Source: SVFI01 sp964519385 (GTDB lineage: Bacteria; Bacillota; Clostridia; Lachnospirales; Lachnospiraceae). Taken from it: a DNA stretch of 64,000 bases. Of this stretch, positions 26,860-34,172 are shown piece by piece; the first letter of the stretch is position 1, and each line of letters begins with the position of its first letter. Where the stretch lies: positions 186,001 through 250,000 of the forward strand of contig CAZFLR010000001.1 in the NCBI GenBank assembly GCA_964519385.1. Reading direction: 5' to 3'. The notes under the pieces were generated by a model that saw only the letters and a list, made by a program, of their open reading frames with translations, was not told the DNA's origin and ran no database searches. The translations under genes were made by a program, and so were the position numbers.

Positions 26860-27129
26860 TTATTCCCCGTCTTCTACAAAAGCAATGTCATCCAGCATGC
26901 TTTCAAAAACCGTTGCCACTGCGTCAAGCTCCTTGTCATCCGAAACGACAGCATATGTGCTTTCATCGCCGTGTTCCTTCGTGACATCCTTTAAAATCAG
27001 TGCCTGCGCATCCCCCTCTTCCTTGTCTGTGACAAGAAGATAATCCACGCCTCCGAGACGTGTCTTTTCCAATACAAAAAGCTGCACCGCTTCTTCTTCC
27101 GTATCCGGTGTAAATGTAATCTTTTCCAT
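26860..27129 (-). CDS. DUF1292 domain protein
   Basis: An 89-residue acidic protein matching the DUF1292 (YrzB) pattern: an early EEAVQLFVLEKTRLGGVDYL, then the beta-rich middle and a terminal helix. Its function is unknown. In Firmicutes it almost always follows ireB and ruvX, as it does here (18 bases after ruvX). No catalytic residues are evident. Confidence 0.88.
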   Translation of the reverse strand: MEKITFTPDTEEEAVQLFVLEKTRLGGVDYLLVTDKEEGDAQALILKDVTKEHGDESTYAVVSDDKELDAVATVFESMLDDIAFVEDGE

Positions 27130-27147
27130 CTGTTCTCCTAAAATCGT

Positions 27148-27591
27148 TTACTCGTTTTTCATTTCTTCCTGATGATGAAGATAGTCCAAATATCCCTGCA
27201 AAATATAAGAAGCAGCAATTGCATCCACGTATTCCCTGCGATTTTCTCTGCGAATCCCTGCTTCCATCATTGTTTTATCTGCTGCCACTGTCGTGAGACG
27301 TTCATCCCAGAGAACCACCTCAATACCCGTGCGGCGGAACAGCGCGTCCGCAAATTCTCTCGACTTTTCCGCACGCTCCCCTTCGGTTGCATTCATATTC
27401 TTTGGCAGTCCCACAACAAACTTCTGTACCTCATATTCCTGTGCCAGTTCTTCGATTCTGGCATAGGTCTGTCTCAGCTTATTTTCTGATTTGCGCCGAA
27501 TAATCTCAAGACTCTGCGCCGTGACAAGAAGCGAATCGCTCACTGCCACACCCACCGTCTTAGAGCCGACATCCAAACCCATAATACGCAT
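27148..27591 (-). CDS. ruvX: Holliday junction resolvase-like RuvX (YqgF)
   Basis: A 147-residue RNase H-fold protein. The first catalytic aspartate is in GLDVGSKTVGVAVSD (Asp6), the glutamate lies in the FVVGLPKNMNATEG region and the last acidic residues are near WDERLTT and DAIAAS. YqgF is linked to processing of the 16S rRNA 5' end, and a role at Holliday junctions is also proposed. It follows ireB by 12 bases and has a GTGAGG ribosome site. Length and neighbours are standard for Firmicutes. Confidence 0.95.
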   Translation of the reverse strand: MRIMGLDVGSKTVGVAVSDSLLVTAQSLEIIRRKSENKLRQTYARIEELAQEYEVQKFVVGLPKNMNATEGERAEKSREFADALFRRTGIEVVLWDERLTTVAADKTMMEAGIRRENRREYVDAIAASYILQGYLDYLHHQEEMKNE

Positions 27592-27603
27592 GTTGTATCC
27601 TCA

Positions 27604-27867
27604 CTATTTCCAATGGTTTGCCTTGATGTATTCCTTAAGCATTTCTTCCACAAGCTCGTCCCTCTCAACTTTCATGATAAGACTTCTTGCATTTTTATGA
27701 CTTGTAATGTACGTCGGATCTCCGGACATAATGTAACCCACAATCTGGTTGACCGGATTATATCCTTTTTCGCTCAGTGCTTCATATACGGTTGACAAAA
27801 CAACCTTGACTCCCGTCTCCGGTTCCACTTCTACTTTGAAATATTGTGTATTGCCTAAATCCTGCAT
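27604..27867 (-). CDS. ireB: IreB family regulatory protein (UPF0297)
   Basis: An 87-residue protein of the IreB/YrzL family. In Enterococcus, IreB is a substrate of the Ser/Thr kinase IreK and tunes cephalosporin resistance. Family features are VYEALSEKGYNPVNQIVGYI and ITSHKNARSLI. No kinase of that type is in this window. It is the promoter-proximal gene of the long operon that runs to glnN. Confidence 0.93.
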   Translation of the reverse strand: MQDLGNTQYFKVEVEPETGVKVVLSTVYEALSEKGYNPVNQIVGYIMSGDPTYITSHKNARSLIMKVERDELVEEMLKEYIKANHWK

Positions 27868-27935
27868 TTAATCACACCCCTATCCTTAGATTCTCCTACC
27901 AGTAAATCTGTTTTTTTCACTCGCATACCACTCTG

Positions 27936-27964
27936 ATTATAACACCACTTTCGGATAAACTCAA
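27936..27964 (-). promoter_or_regulatory. Sigma-A promoter of the ireB-glnN operon
   Basis: TTGAGT (27959-27964) and TATAAT (27936-27941), minus strand, with 17-base spacing. The -35 overlaps the mtaB stop codon. The leader to ireB is about 60 bases. Confidence 0.75.
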
Positions 27965-29364
27965 TTCTTTTGCGCAAAAAGCGTCTCATCATCAATCATG
28001 TCCTCCATCGAGCACATGATTTCTCTGTTTATAAGGTTTTCCTCTGACAGCACTGCCACCTTTAGATAATTCGGTGTATGTCCTACATAATATGTCACTC
28101 CGCCTATCTCCTGCGTCTGTTCAAACAAAACCGGAAGCACTTTCCCGACATGCTCTCTTCTGTAGGCGCAGGAATAGCTCCTGTCCATCTCCAGAAGAAC
28201 CGCGCTTCTCTCTTTTTTCTCCTTTTCCGTAAGCTGTCCCGGCATGGAAGCAGCCACAGTTCCCTCTCGGCGCGAATAAGGGAAAACATGCATTTCAAAA
28301 AATCTGATTTTTTCAAGAAACTCTGTCGTCTGCTTAAATTCTTCCTCCGTTTCCCCCGGAAATCCGGTAATAACATCCGTGGTAATCGCCGGCTGTTCAA
28401 AATATTTTCTTAAGATACGGACCCCTTCGGCAAATTCTTCACATGTATATCGGCGATTCATGCGTTTTAATACAGTATCGCTTCCGCTTTGCAGGGAAAG
28501 GTGAAAATGCGGACACACCTTCTTCATCCCGGAAAGTCTGCGTGCGAAATCTTCAGTCACAATTCTCGGTTCCAGCGAACCCAGACGGATTCTCGTAATC
28601 CCCTCCACCTCATGAACACGTTCAATCAGTGCCAGAAGATCCTCCGAGCTGTCCGGCTGTTCCTTTTCGTCTGAGTCTTTTCTCATCTCGCGGTTTTCAT
28701 TATAAGATTCCCCTGTGAAATCAAGACCGTAAGAACTCAGATGAATTCCTGTCAGCACCACTTCCCTGTATCCGGCTTCCACAAGTGCATGTATCTCACT
28801 AAGCACATGCTCCGGCCGGCGTGAGCGCACCCGTCCCCTCGCATAAGGTATCACACAATAGCTGCAAAACTGATTGCAGCCGTCCTGTACCTTAATGTAT
28901 GCCCTCGTATGCTCCGCCGTGCGGGAAAGCTGCATCTCTTCGTATTCCTTCTCCTGCGCTATGTCGGGAATGGTTGTTCCAGAAAGGGTTTTATCTCTCT
29001 CCGTCTGCGCAAGTTCCCGTCTTCTCAGAAATTCTTCGACAATCGATACAATCTCTTTTTTACGATTATTCCCGATTGCAAGGTCAATATAAGGATCATT
29101 TTCAATCGTTGCTTCCGCCGTCTGTACATAGCAGCCGACCGCCACTACAACAGCATCCGGATTCTGCTTCTTTGCACGGTGAATCATCTGCCGGCTCTTT
29201 CGGTCTGCAATATTTGTTACCGTACAGGTATTTATGATATATATGTCCGCTTTTTGGCTAAAATCAACAATTTCATACCCCTCTTTTTGTAGAAATTGCT
29301 GCATTACGTCCAGTTCATACGAATTCACTTTACATCCAAGGTTATGGAGTGCCACACTTTTCAT
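27961..29364 (-). CDS. mtaB: tRNA (N6-threonylcarbamoyladenosine-37) methylthiotransferase MtaB
   Basis: A 467-residue radical-SAM enzyme that adds a methylthio group to t6A37 of tRNAs reading ANN codons. The N-terminal MTTase domain has the three cluster cysteines (LGCKVNSYE, NTCTVTN, VGCYVQ). The radical SAM core has CNQFCSYCVIPYARGR, and a TRAM-like tail follows. A somewhat charged insert lies around residues 225-245. MtaB rather than MiaB is chosen from the HNLGCKVNSYE start. The AGAGAGG ribosome site is well placed. Its promoter region overlaps that of the divergent HPr-like gene. Confidence 0.94.
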   Translation of the reverse strand: MKSVALHNLGCKVNSYELDVMQQFLQKEGYEIVDFSQKADIYIINTCTVTNIADRKSRQMIHRAKKQNPDAVVVAVGCYVQTAEATIENDPYIDLAIGNNRKKEIVSIVEEFLRRRELAQTERDKTLSGTTIPDIAQEKEYEEMQLSRTAEHTRAYIKVQDGCNQFCSYCVIPYARGRVRSRRPEHVLSEIHALVEAGYREVVLTGIHLSSYGLDFTGESYNENREMRKDSDEKEQPDSSEDLLALIERVHEVEGITRIRLGSLEPRIVTEDFARRLSGMKKVCPHFHLSLQSGSDTVLKRMNRRYTCEEFAEGVRILRKYFEQPAITTDVITGFPGETEEEFKQTTEFLEKIRFFEMHVFPYSRREGTVAASMPGQLTEKEKKERSAVLLEMDRSYSCAYRREHVGKVLPVLFEQTQEIGGVTYYVGHTPNYLKVAVLSEENLINREIMCSMEDMIDDETLFAQKN

Positions 29365-29398
29365 CGGTTTTCCTCTCTTTTTTTGTAAGGTTTTCGGC

Positions 29399-29430
29399 TT
29401 GACTTTTCAAACTCCTGCATTTAGTATAAT
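29399..29430 (+). promoter_or_regulatory. Probable promoter of the HPr-like gene
   Basis: TATAAT at 29425-29430 has a TTGACT 20 bases upstream (29399-29404). The spacing is long, so the -35 assignment is doubtful while the -10 is good. On the opposite strand an overlapping TATACT (29423-29428) could serve mtaB, giving face-to-face promoters. Confidence 0.5.
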
Positions 29431-29466
29431 AGACGAAGGTATTAAAGAAAAGGAGGATTTTGAAAC

Positions 29467-29697
29467 ATGAAAACAGTACAGATTTCATTAAATTCAATCG
29501 ACAAGGTAAAATCATTTGTAAATGACATTACAAAATTTGATTACGATTTTGATTTAGTTTCAGGAAGATATGTCATCGATGCTAAATCAATCATGGGTAT
29601 CTTTAGCTTAGACCTTTCTAAGCCTATCGACTTAAATATCCATGCAGAAGACGGTGCAGAGAACGTTATGGAAGTGCTCAAAAACTACACTGTATAG
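29467..29697 (+). CDS. HPr-like phosphocarrier protein without the phospho-acceptor histidine
   Basis: A 76-residue HPr-fold protein. The regulatory-site helix is well kept (AKSIMGIFSLDLSKPIDLNI, with Ser41 in the place of HPr Ser46). The catalytic site is not: aligning on the conserved Phe-Val, residue 10 is Ser where His15 should be, and Asp12 replaces Arg17. It therefore cannot carry PTS phosphate from Enzyme I, and a Crh-like regulatory role through Ser41 is possible. AGGAGG at 29451-29456 fixes the ATG. It is a single-gene unit with its own terminator and is one of only two plus-strand protein genes in the window. Confidence 0.88.
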   Translation: MKTVQISLNSIDKVKSFVNDITKFDYDFDLVSGRYVIDAKSIMGIFSLDLSKPIDLNIHAEDGAENVMEVLKNYTV

Positions 29698-29721
29698 TCT
29701 TCATTTCACACCGATATTATT

Positions 29722-29752
29722 AAGAACAGGGCAAATGCCCTGTTCTTTTTTT
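29722..29752 (+). terminator. Intrinsic terminator of the HPr-like gene
   Basis: A perfect stem AAGAACAGGGC with GCCCTGTTCTT followed by seven T residues. It may also slow transcription from thiI in the opposite direction, although the T run there is poor. Confidence 0.93.
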
Positions 29753-29780
29753 ATGCTACTCTGCAAAAGAATGTGCACAG

Positions 29781-30959
29781 CTATCTGATTTCAATAATTT
29801 CTCGCGTATCCAGTGCCGTTTTCACGAGCTCTTCTATCACATCTTCCAAGTTTTTCTCATGACCGCGGATAACATTCACATTCGGTTTGGTAACCGGATG
29901 CTTTGCCACGAAGATGGTACAGCAGTCTTCAAATGGCTGAATGGATGTCTCATAGGTATTAATCTTTTCGGAAATATCCACAATATCCTGCTTATCAAAC
30001 GCGATAAGCGGTCTGTATACAGGCAGCTCGCACACTTCATTTGTCGAAATCAGACTCTGCATCGTCTGCGATGCCACCTGTCCGATGCTTTCTCCCGTCA
30101 CAAGTCCCAGACATCCCGTCTCTTTTGCAATCTGCTCCGCAATCCGCATCATATAGCGGCGCATAATAATCGTGAGTTCGTCATGCGGACATTTCTCATA
30201 AATGGCAAGCTGGATATCTGTGAAATTTATCACATGAAGATTGATAGGACCTGCATAAGCCGAAACATATCTTGCAAGGTCAACAACCTTCTGTTTTGCG
30301 CGCTCTGACGTATAAGGCGGTGCATGAAAATAGGTCGCCTCGAGCTTAACTCCGCGCTTGCTTATCATATATCCGGCCACCGGAGAATCAATTCCCCCCG
30401 AGAGAAGCAGCATCGCTTTTCCACCCGTTCCGACCGGCATACCTCCCGGCCCCGGAATCGTCTCTGAATAGATATAAATTTTTTCACGGATTTCGACGCT
30501 CAGCTCTATTTCCGGATTGTGAACATCCACCTTCATGTCCGGATATGCATCCAGAATCACTCCGCCGAGTTCACAGTTAATTTCCATCGAGCTCATAGGA
30601 TAATTTTTGCGCGCACGTCTTGCCAGCACCTTAAAGCTTTTATTTTTCTCCGGATATACTTTTCCGATATAGTCTACAATCGTTCCCGAAAGCTTTTCAA
30701 AGCCTTCATCCTCAACATAAATCATAGGACATATACCTGAAATACCGAACACTTTTTTCAGTGCCTCCACTGTCTCGTCATAATCAAATTCAGAAACTGC
30801 ATCCACATAAATTCTGCCCTGTGTCTTGCGGACAGAGAACTCTCCGTCCACCTTGCCAAGCGCGAAACGAATCTGTTCTACCAGCGCGTCCTCAAACATG
30901 TAGCGGTTTCTTCCCTTGACTCCGATTTCTGCGTATTTTATCAAAAATGCCGTAAACAT
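29781..30959 (-). CDS. thiI: tRNA uracil 4-sulfurtransferase ThiI
   Basis: A 392-residue enzyme that makes 4-thiouridine at position 8 of tRNA and may supply sulfur for thiamine. It has an N-terminal ferredoxin-like and THUMP region and a PP-loop ATPase with SGGIDSPVAGYM. No rhodanese domain follows, as in Bacillus-type ThiI. The ATG at 30959 (MFTAFLIKYAEIGVKGRNRY) has GAGGAGATACT before it; an upstream in-frame start at 31016 lies inside the desulfurase gene and is rejected. The desulfurase gene ends 16 bases ahead, giving the usual dedicated NifS-ThiI pair. Confidence 0.96.
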   Translation of the reverse strand: MFTAFLIKYAEIGVKGRNRYMFEDALVEQIRFALGKVDGEFSVRKTQGRIYVDAVSEFDYDETVEALKKVFGISGICPMIYVEDEGFEKLSGTIVDYIGKVYPEKNKSFKVLARRARKNYPMSSMEINCELGGVILDAYPDMKVDVHNPEIELSVEIREKIYIYSETIPGPGGMPVGTGGKAMLLLSGGIDSPVAGYMISKRGVKLEATYFHAPPYTSERAKQKVVDLARYVSAYAGPINLHVINFTDIQLAIYEKCPHDELTIIMRRYMMRIAEQIAKETGCLGLVTGESIGQVASQTMQSLISTNEVCELPVYRPLIAFDKQDIVDISEKINTYETSIQPFEDCCTIFVAKHPVTKPNVNVIRGHEKNLEDVIEELVKTALDTREIIEIR

Positions 30960-30975
30960 AGTATCTCCTCTTTCT

Positions 30976-32130
30976 TTAATGCCTCGTATACCTGCGAAGC
31001 ACCGGTAATATTTCATTCAAACAGTTCAAAGTATAATCCAATTCCTTCTCAGTTGTAAAGATGCTGAAGCTGAATCTTATGGTCGAATCGAGCATTTCCT
31101 GCGCCACTCCCATACTTGTAAGCGTTGCACTCACCGTATGTTTATTCGATGCACAGGCACTTCCCGCTGAAACATACACACCCTTTTCCTCAAGTGCGTG
31201 CAGCAGCACCTCACTTCTCACCCCCAAAAAGGATACGCTCACAATATGAGGTGCGCCCTCCTCGTACATTGGTCCATTGACCTTAGCGTTGCTTATCTGC
31301 AAAATTCCATCCGTAAAATATCGTTTCAGTTCATACAGACGACTGACATCCTCCGAGAGGTTGCGATACATGAGCTGTGCTGCTTTTCCAATACCTGCCA
31401 CACCCGGGACATTTTCCGTACCGGAACGCATTCCTTTCTGCTGTCCGCCTCCGAACAGAATCGGTTTGATTTTGACACGTTCATCAATATAGAGGAACCC
31501 CGTCCCTTTCGGTCCGTGAATCTTGTGTCCGCTTACGGACATCATATCAATCCTGTACTTTTTCGGAAAAATTCTGTATTTTCCAAAGCTCTGCACCGCA
31601 TCCACATGAAACAGCGTCTTCGGATTTATACGCTTAATCAGCTCTCCCGCCTTCTCTATCGGCTGTACGGCTCCGACCTCGTTATTCACATGCATAATGG
31701 ATACCAGTATCGTATCCTGACGTATTGCCTGTTCCAGTTCCTCCAGACATATAACTCCCTGCTTGTCAACGGAAAGGTAAGTCACTTCATACCCAATGGA
31801 CGAGAGATATTCCATAGTCTGCAAAATGGCCGGATGTTCTATCTTCGTTGTAATCAAATGTCTTCCTGCCCGACTGTTGGCACTTGCTGCCCCCATAAGT
31901 GCCCAGTTATCCGACTCCGTTCCACCGGATGTATAAAAAATCTCTTTTTCCTGTACCTTTAATGTCTTAGCAATAATCTCTTTTGACTCTTTTACATATC
32001 GCTCTGCTTCCACACCCTTTTGATGCATACTCGACGGATTACCGTAATCCTCGCACATCACACGACTCACAACGTCCGCAACCTCATCAAAGGCTCTTGT
32101 CGTCGCAGAGTTATCTAAATATATTTCCAT
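30976..32130 (-). CDS. nifS: Cysteine desulfurase (NifS/IscS type), ThiI partner
   Basis: A 384-residue PLP enzyme that takes sulfur from cysteine as a persulfide. The start MEIYLDNSATTRAF, the PLP lysine in SVSGHKIHGPKGTGFLYI (about Lys202) and the catalytic cysteine in SAGSACASNKH are all present. Placement directly before thiI indicates that it feeds sulfur to tRNA thiolation, as NifZ does in B. subtilis. It is a class I desulfurase and distinct from a SufS, which is not encoded beside sufC-sufB in this window. Confidence 0.96.
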   Translation of the reverse strand: MEIYLDNSATTRAFDEVADVVSRVMCEDYGNPSSMHQKGVEAERYVKESKEIIAKTLKVQEKEIFYTSGGTESDNWALMGAASANSRAGRHLITTKIEHPAILQTMEYLSSIGYEVTYLSVDKQGVICLEELEQAIRQDTILVSIMHVNNEVGAVQPIEKAGELIKRINPKTLFHVDAVQSFGKYRIFPKKYRIDMMSVSGHKIHGPKGTGFLYIDERVKIKPILFGGGQQKGMRSGTENVPGVAGIGKAAQLMYRNLSEDVSRLYELKRYFTDGILQISNAKVNGPMYEEGAPHIVSVSFLGVRSEVLLHALEEKGVYVSAGSACASNKHTVSATLTSMGVAQEMLDSTIRFSFSIFTTEKELDYTLNCLNEILPVLRRYTRH

Positions 32131-32204
32131 TACAGCCTTCCTTTCAGCTTTTGTCCTTTTATATCATATGCCGTAACCGCCTTCATAGTGCAAGGCCGAA
32201 TCCG

Positions 32205-32954
32205 CTATACTTCCGTCCCCTCAAGCTCATACATGAGAATTGAAAGTACCGCCATTCCCGCCGTCTCGGTGCGCAAAATCCTTTTTCCAAGGGTAACCGG
32301 ATTCACGCCATTTTCTGTCGCATATGCAATCTCCTCCGGAGAAAATCCGCCCTCCGGTCCGATAAAGACCGCCACTGACTGTCCCGGCTCAATCGACTTT
32401 ATCACTGCTCTGGTATAAGACATATCCTCTGCCATTTCATAAGGAATCAGTCGAACCTCCATTGCTGCAGCCCTATTCACTGCTTCCTTGAAGCTGTTTA
32501 CTGCCGTCACCTGAGGAATACACGCCCGCTTGCTCTGCTTTGCCGCTGCCTCTGCAATCGACTGCCATCTCGAAAGCTTGGTTTTTTCCTTTTTCGCATC
32601 CAGGCGTACCACCGCACGTTTCGTCGCCATCGGAATTACCTCATGCACACCAAGCTCCACCGCCTTCTGGATAATCAGCTCCATTTTGTCAGCCTTCGGA
32701 AGCCCCTGAAACAGATATACCCGCACAGGAAGCTCCACCGCATCCTCTTTCACAAAACGAACCTCGCACAAAATCTCATCCTCGCCGAGAGAAAGTATTC
32801 CGCATCTGTATTCTCTGCCATCCACGCCGTTGCTGACGGCAATTTCCTCGTCCTCCTTCATCCGGAGAACATTTTTAATATGGTTTACATCTTTCCCAGT
32901 GATTGATACACGATTTTCCGTGATTGCACCAGGCTCTACAAAAAACTGATACAT
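32205..32954 (-). CDS. rsmE: 16S rRNA (uracil-1498-N3)-methyltransferase RsmE
   Basis: A 249-residue SPOUT-type methyltransferase. The N-terminal PUA-like part has ITGKDVNHIKNVLRMKE, and the C-terminal knot has FIGPEGGFSPEEI and LGKRILRTETAGMAVLSIL. It acts on the small ribosomal subunit. It starts 25 bases after prmA, the usual neighbour in Firmicutes. Confidence 0.97.
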   Translation of the reverse strand: MYQFFVEPGAITENRVSITGKDVNHIKNVLRMKEDEEIAVSNGVDGREYRCGILSLGEDEILCEVRFVKEDAVELPVRVYLFQGLPKADKMELIIQKAVELGVHEVIPMATKRAVVRLDAKKEKTKLSRWQSIAEAAAKQSKRACIPQVTAVNSFKEAVNRAAAMEVRLIPYEMAEDMSYTRAVIKSIEPGQSVAVFIGPEGGFSPEEIAYATENGVNPVTLGKRILRTETAGMAVLSILMYELEGTEV

Positions 32955-32979
32955 ATCCTTCTCCCGCTTTCACAGCATT

Positions 32980-34035
32980 TTATTTCTGTTTCCGGGCTGT
33001 CACGCTCATCCACTCGCCCTGCTGTGTCACTTCTACAATTTTCATTCCCGCGTCCATTGCCGCTTTCTTTACAAGCTCTTCTTTTCCGCTGATAATACCG
33101 GATGTGATATAAATCCCGCCCGGCACCAGATGTTTTTCTATTACCGGCGTAAGAGGAACCAGAACCTCTGCCAGAATATTAGCTGCCACAATGTCATATT
33201 TTTCATAACCGACTCTGTCCTGAATCGCCTTGTCAGAGATAATATTTCCTATCATCATCTCAAACTTCTCCGGTTCAATCCCGTTCATTTCCATATTTTC
33301 TGCCACTGCCGGCTCCGCACATGGATCAAGATCCGTTCCGACCGCAGACTCAATCCCGTACATCAAGGATACAATTGCAAGAATTCCGCTTCCCGTTCCG
33401 ACATCCAAAAGCCGTGTTTCAGGCGTGATAAACTTCTTAAGCTGCCGAATACAAAGCTGGGTTGTCTCATGCATTCCGGTTCCGAACGCTGTTCCCGGAT
33501 CAATATGGAGCACCTTTTTATCCTTGTCCTCTTCACGCACTTCCTCCCATGACGGTGTCACAAGCAAATCATCAATGTAAAACTGATGAAAGAACTGTTT
33601 CCAGTTATTCATCCAGTCAATATCCTCTGTCTCTGACACGGTAACCGTGCCTTCTCCGATATCCATAAACATGCGCAAATCATCCAGCTCACGCCTCATA
33701 TCTTCTATCAGGGCTTCTATATCTACATGTTGTCCTGTGCTAACTGCAAAATAGGAGTTGTCAACACCGGCAGAAACTCCTGCCTTCACCTGCTGTTGTT
33801 CCGCGTCTTTCTCGCCATCATCCTCCGGAACCTCCACGAAAAAGCTGACATATGCCACTCCGTCATTTTCCGGTGCATCCGGAAGAATATCAACAAACAT
33901 CTGCTCTTTTTCCCACGCTGTAAGCGGCACCTTATCTTCTATCTGCGCTCCTTCAAGACCCAGGTCATACATCGTGCTGATAATAATGTCTTCCGCCTCC
34001 GCGAGCGTCTTAATCGTAAGTTTCGTCCATTTCAT
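32980..34035 (-). CDS. prmA: Ribosomal protein L11 methyltransferase PrmA
   Basis: A 351-residue SAM-dependent methyltransferase for ribosomal protein L11. The SAM motif is LLDVGTGSGILAI, preceded by HIDPGTAFGTGMHETTQL. The N-terminal substrate-binding domain holds a charged insert (about residues 75-110, EDDGEKDAEQQQ) that accounts for the extra ~40 residues compared with typical PrmA. I choose the ATG at 34035 (MKWTKLTIKT) because AGGAAA precedes it; an in-frame start 30 bases upstream has no such site. It is the first gene of prmA-rsmE-nifS-thiI. Confidence 0.96.
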   Translation of the reverse strand: MKWTKLTIKTLAEAEDIIISTMYDLGLEGAQIEDKVPLTAWEKEQMFVDILPDAPENDGVAYVSFFVEVPEDDGEKDAEQQQVKAGVSAGVDNSYFAVSTGQHVDIEALIEDMRRELDDLRMFMDIGEGTVTVSETEDIDWMNNWKQFFHQFYIDDLLVTPSWEEVREEDKDKKVLHIDPGTAFGTGMHETTQLCIRQLKKFITPETRLLDVGTGSGILAIVSLMYGIESAVGTDLDPCAEPAVAENMEMNGIEPEKFEMMIGNIISDKAIQDRVGYEKYDIVAANILAEVLVPLTPVIEKHLVPGGIYITSGIISGKEELVKKAAMDAGMKIVEVTQQGEWMSVTARKQK

Positions 34036-34088
34036 TCTCGTTTCCTCACTGCATACATGTAACATTCTTTTTCCATAATCCGTCGCTC

Positions 34089-34117
34089 ATTATATCATAT
34101 TTTTCAAGACCGGACAA
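34089..34117 (-). promoter_or_regulatory. Sigma-A promoter of the prmA operon
   Basis: TTGTCC (34112-34117) and TATAAT (34089-34094), minus strand, are 17 bases apart, about 54 bases before the prmA start. The rest of the gap to the protease gene shows no clear terminator. Confidence 0.65.
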
Positions 34118-34172
34118 TGCCGGCTTCAAACAATGTGCACCGCCGCTGTCACTGCTATGATTATCTTCTTTT

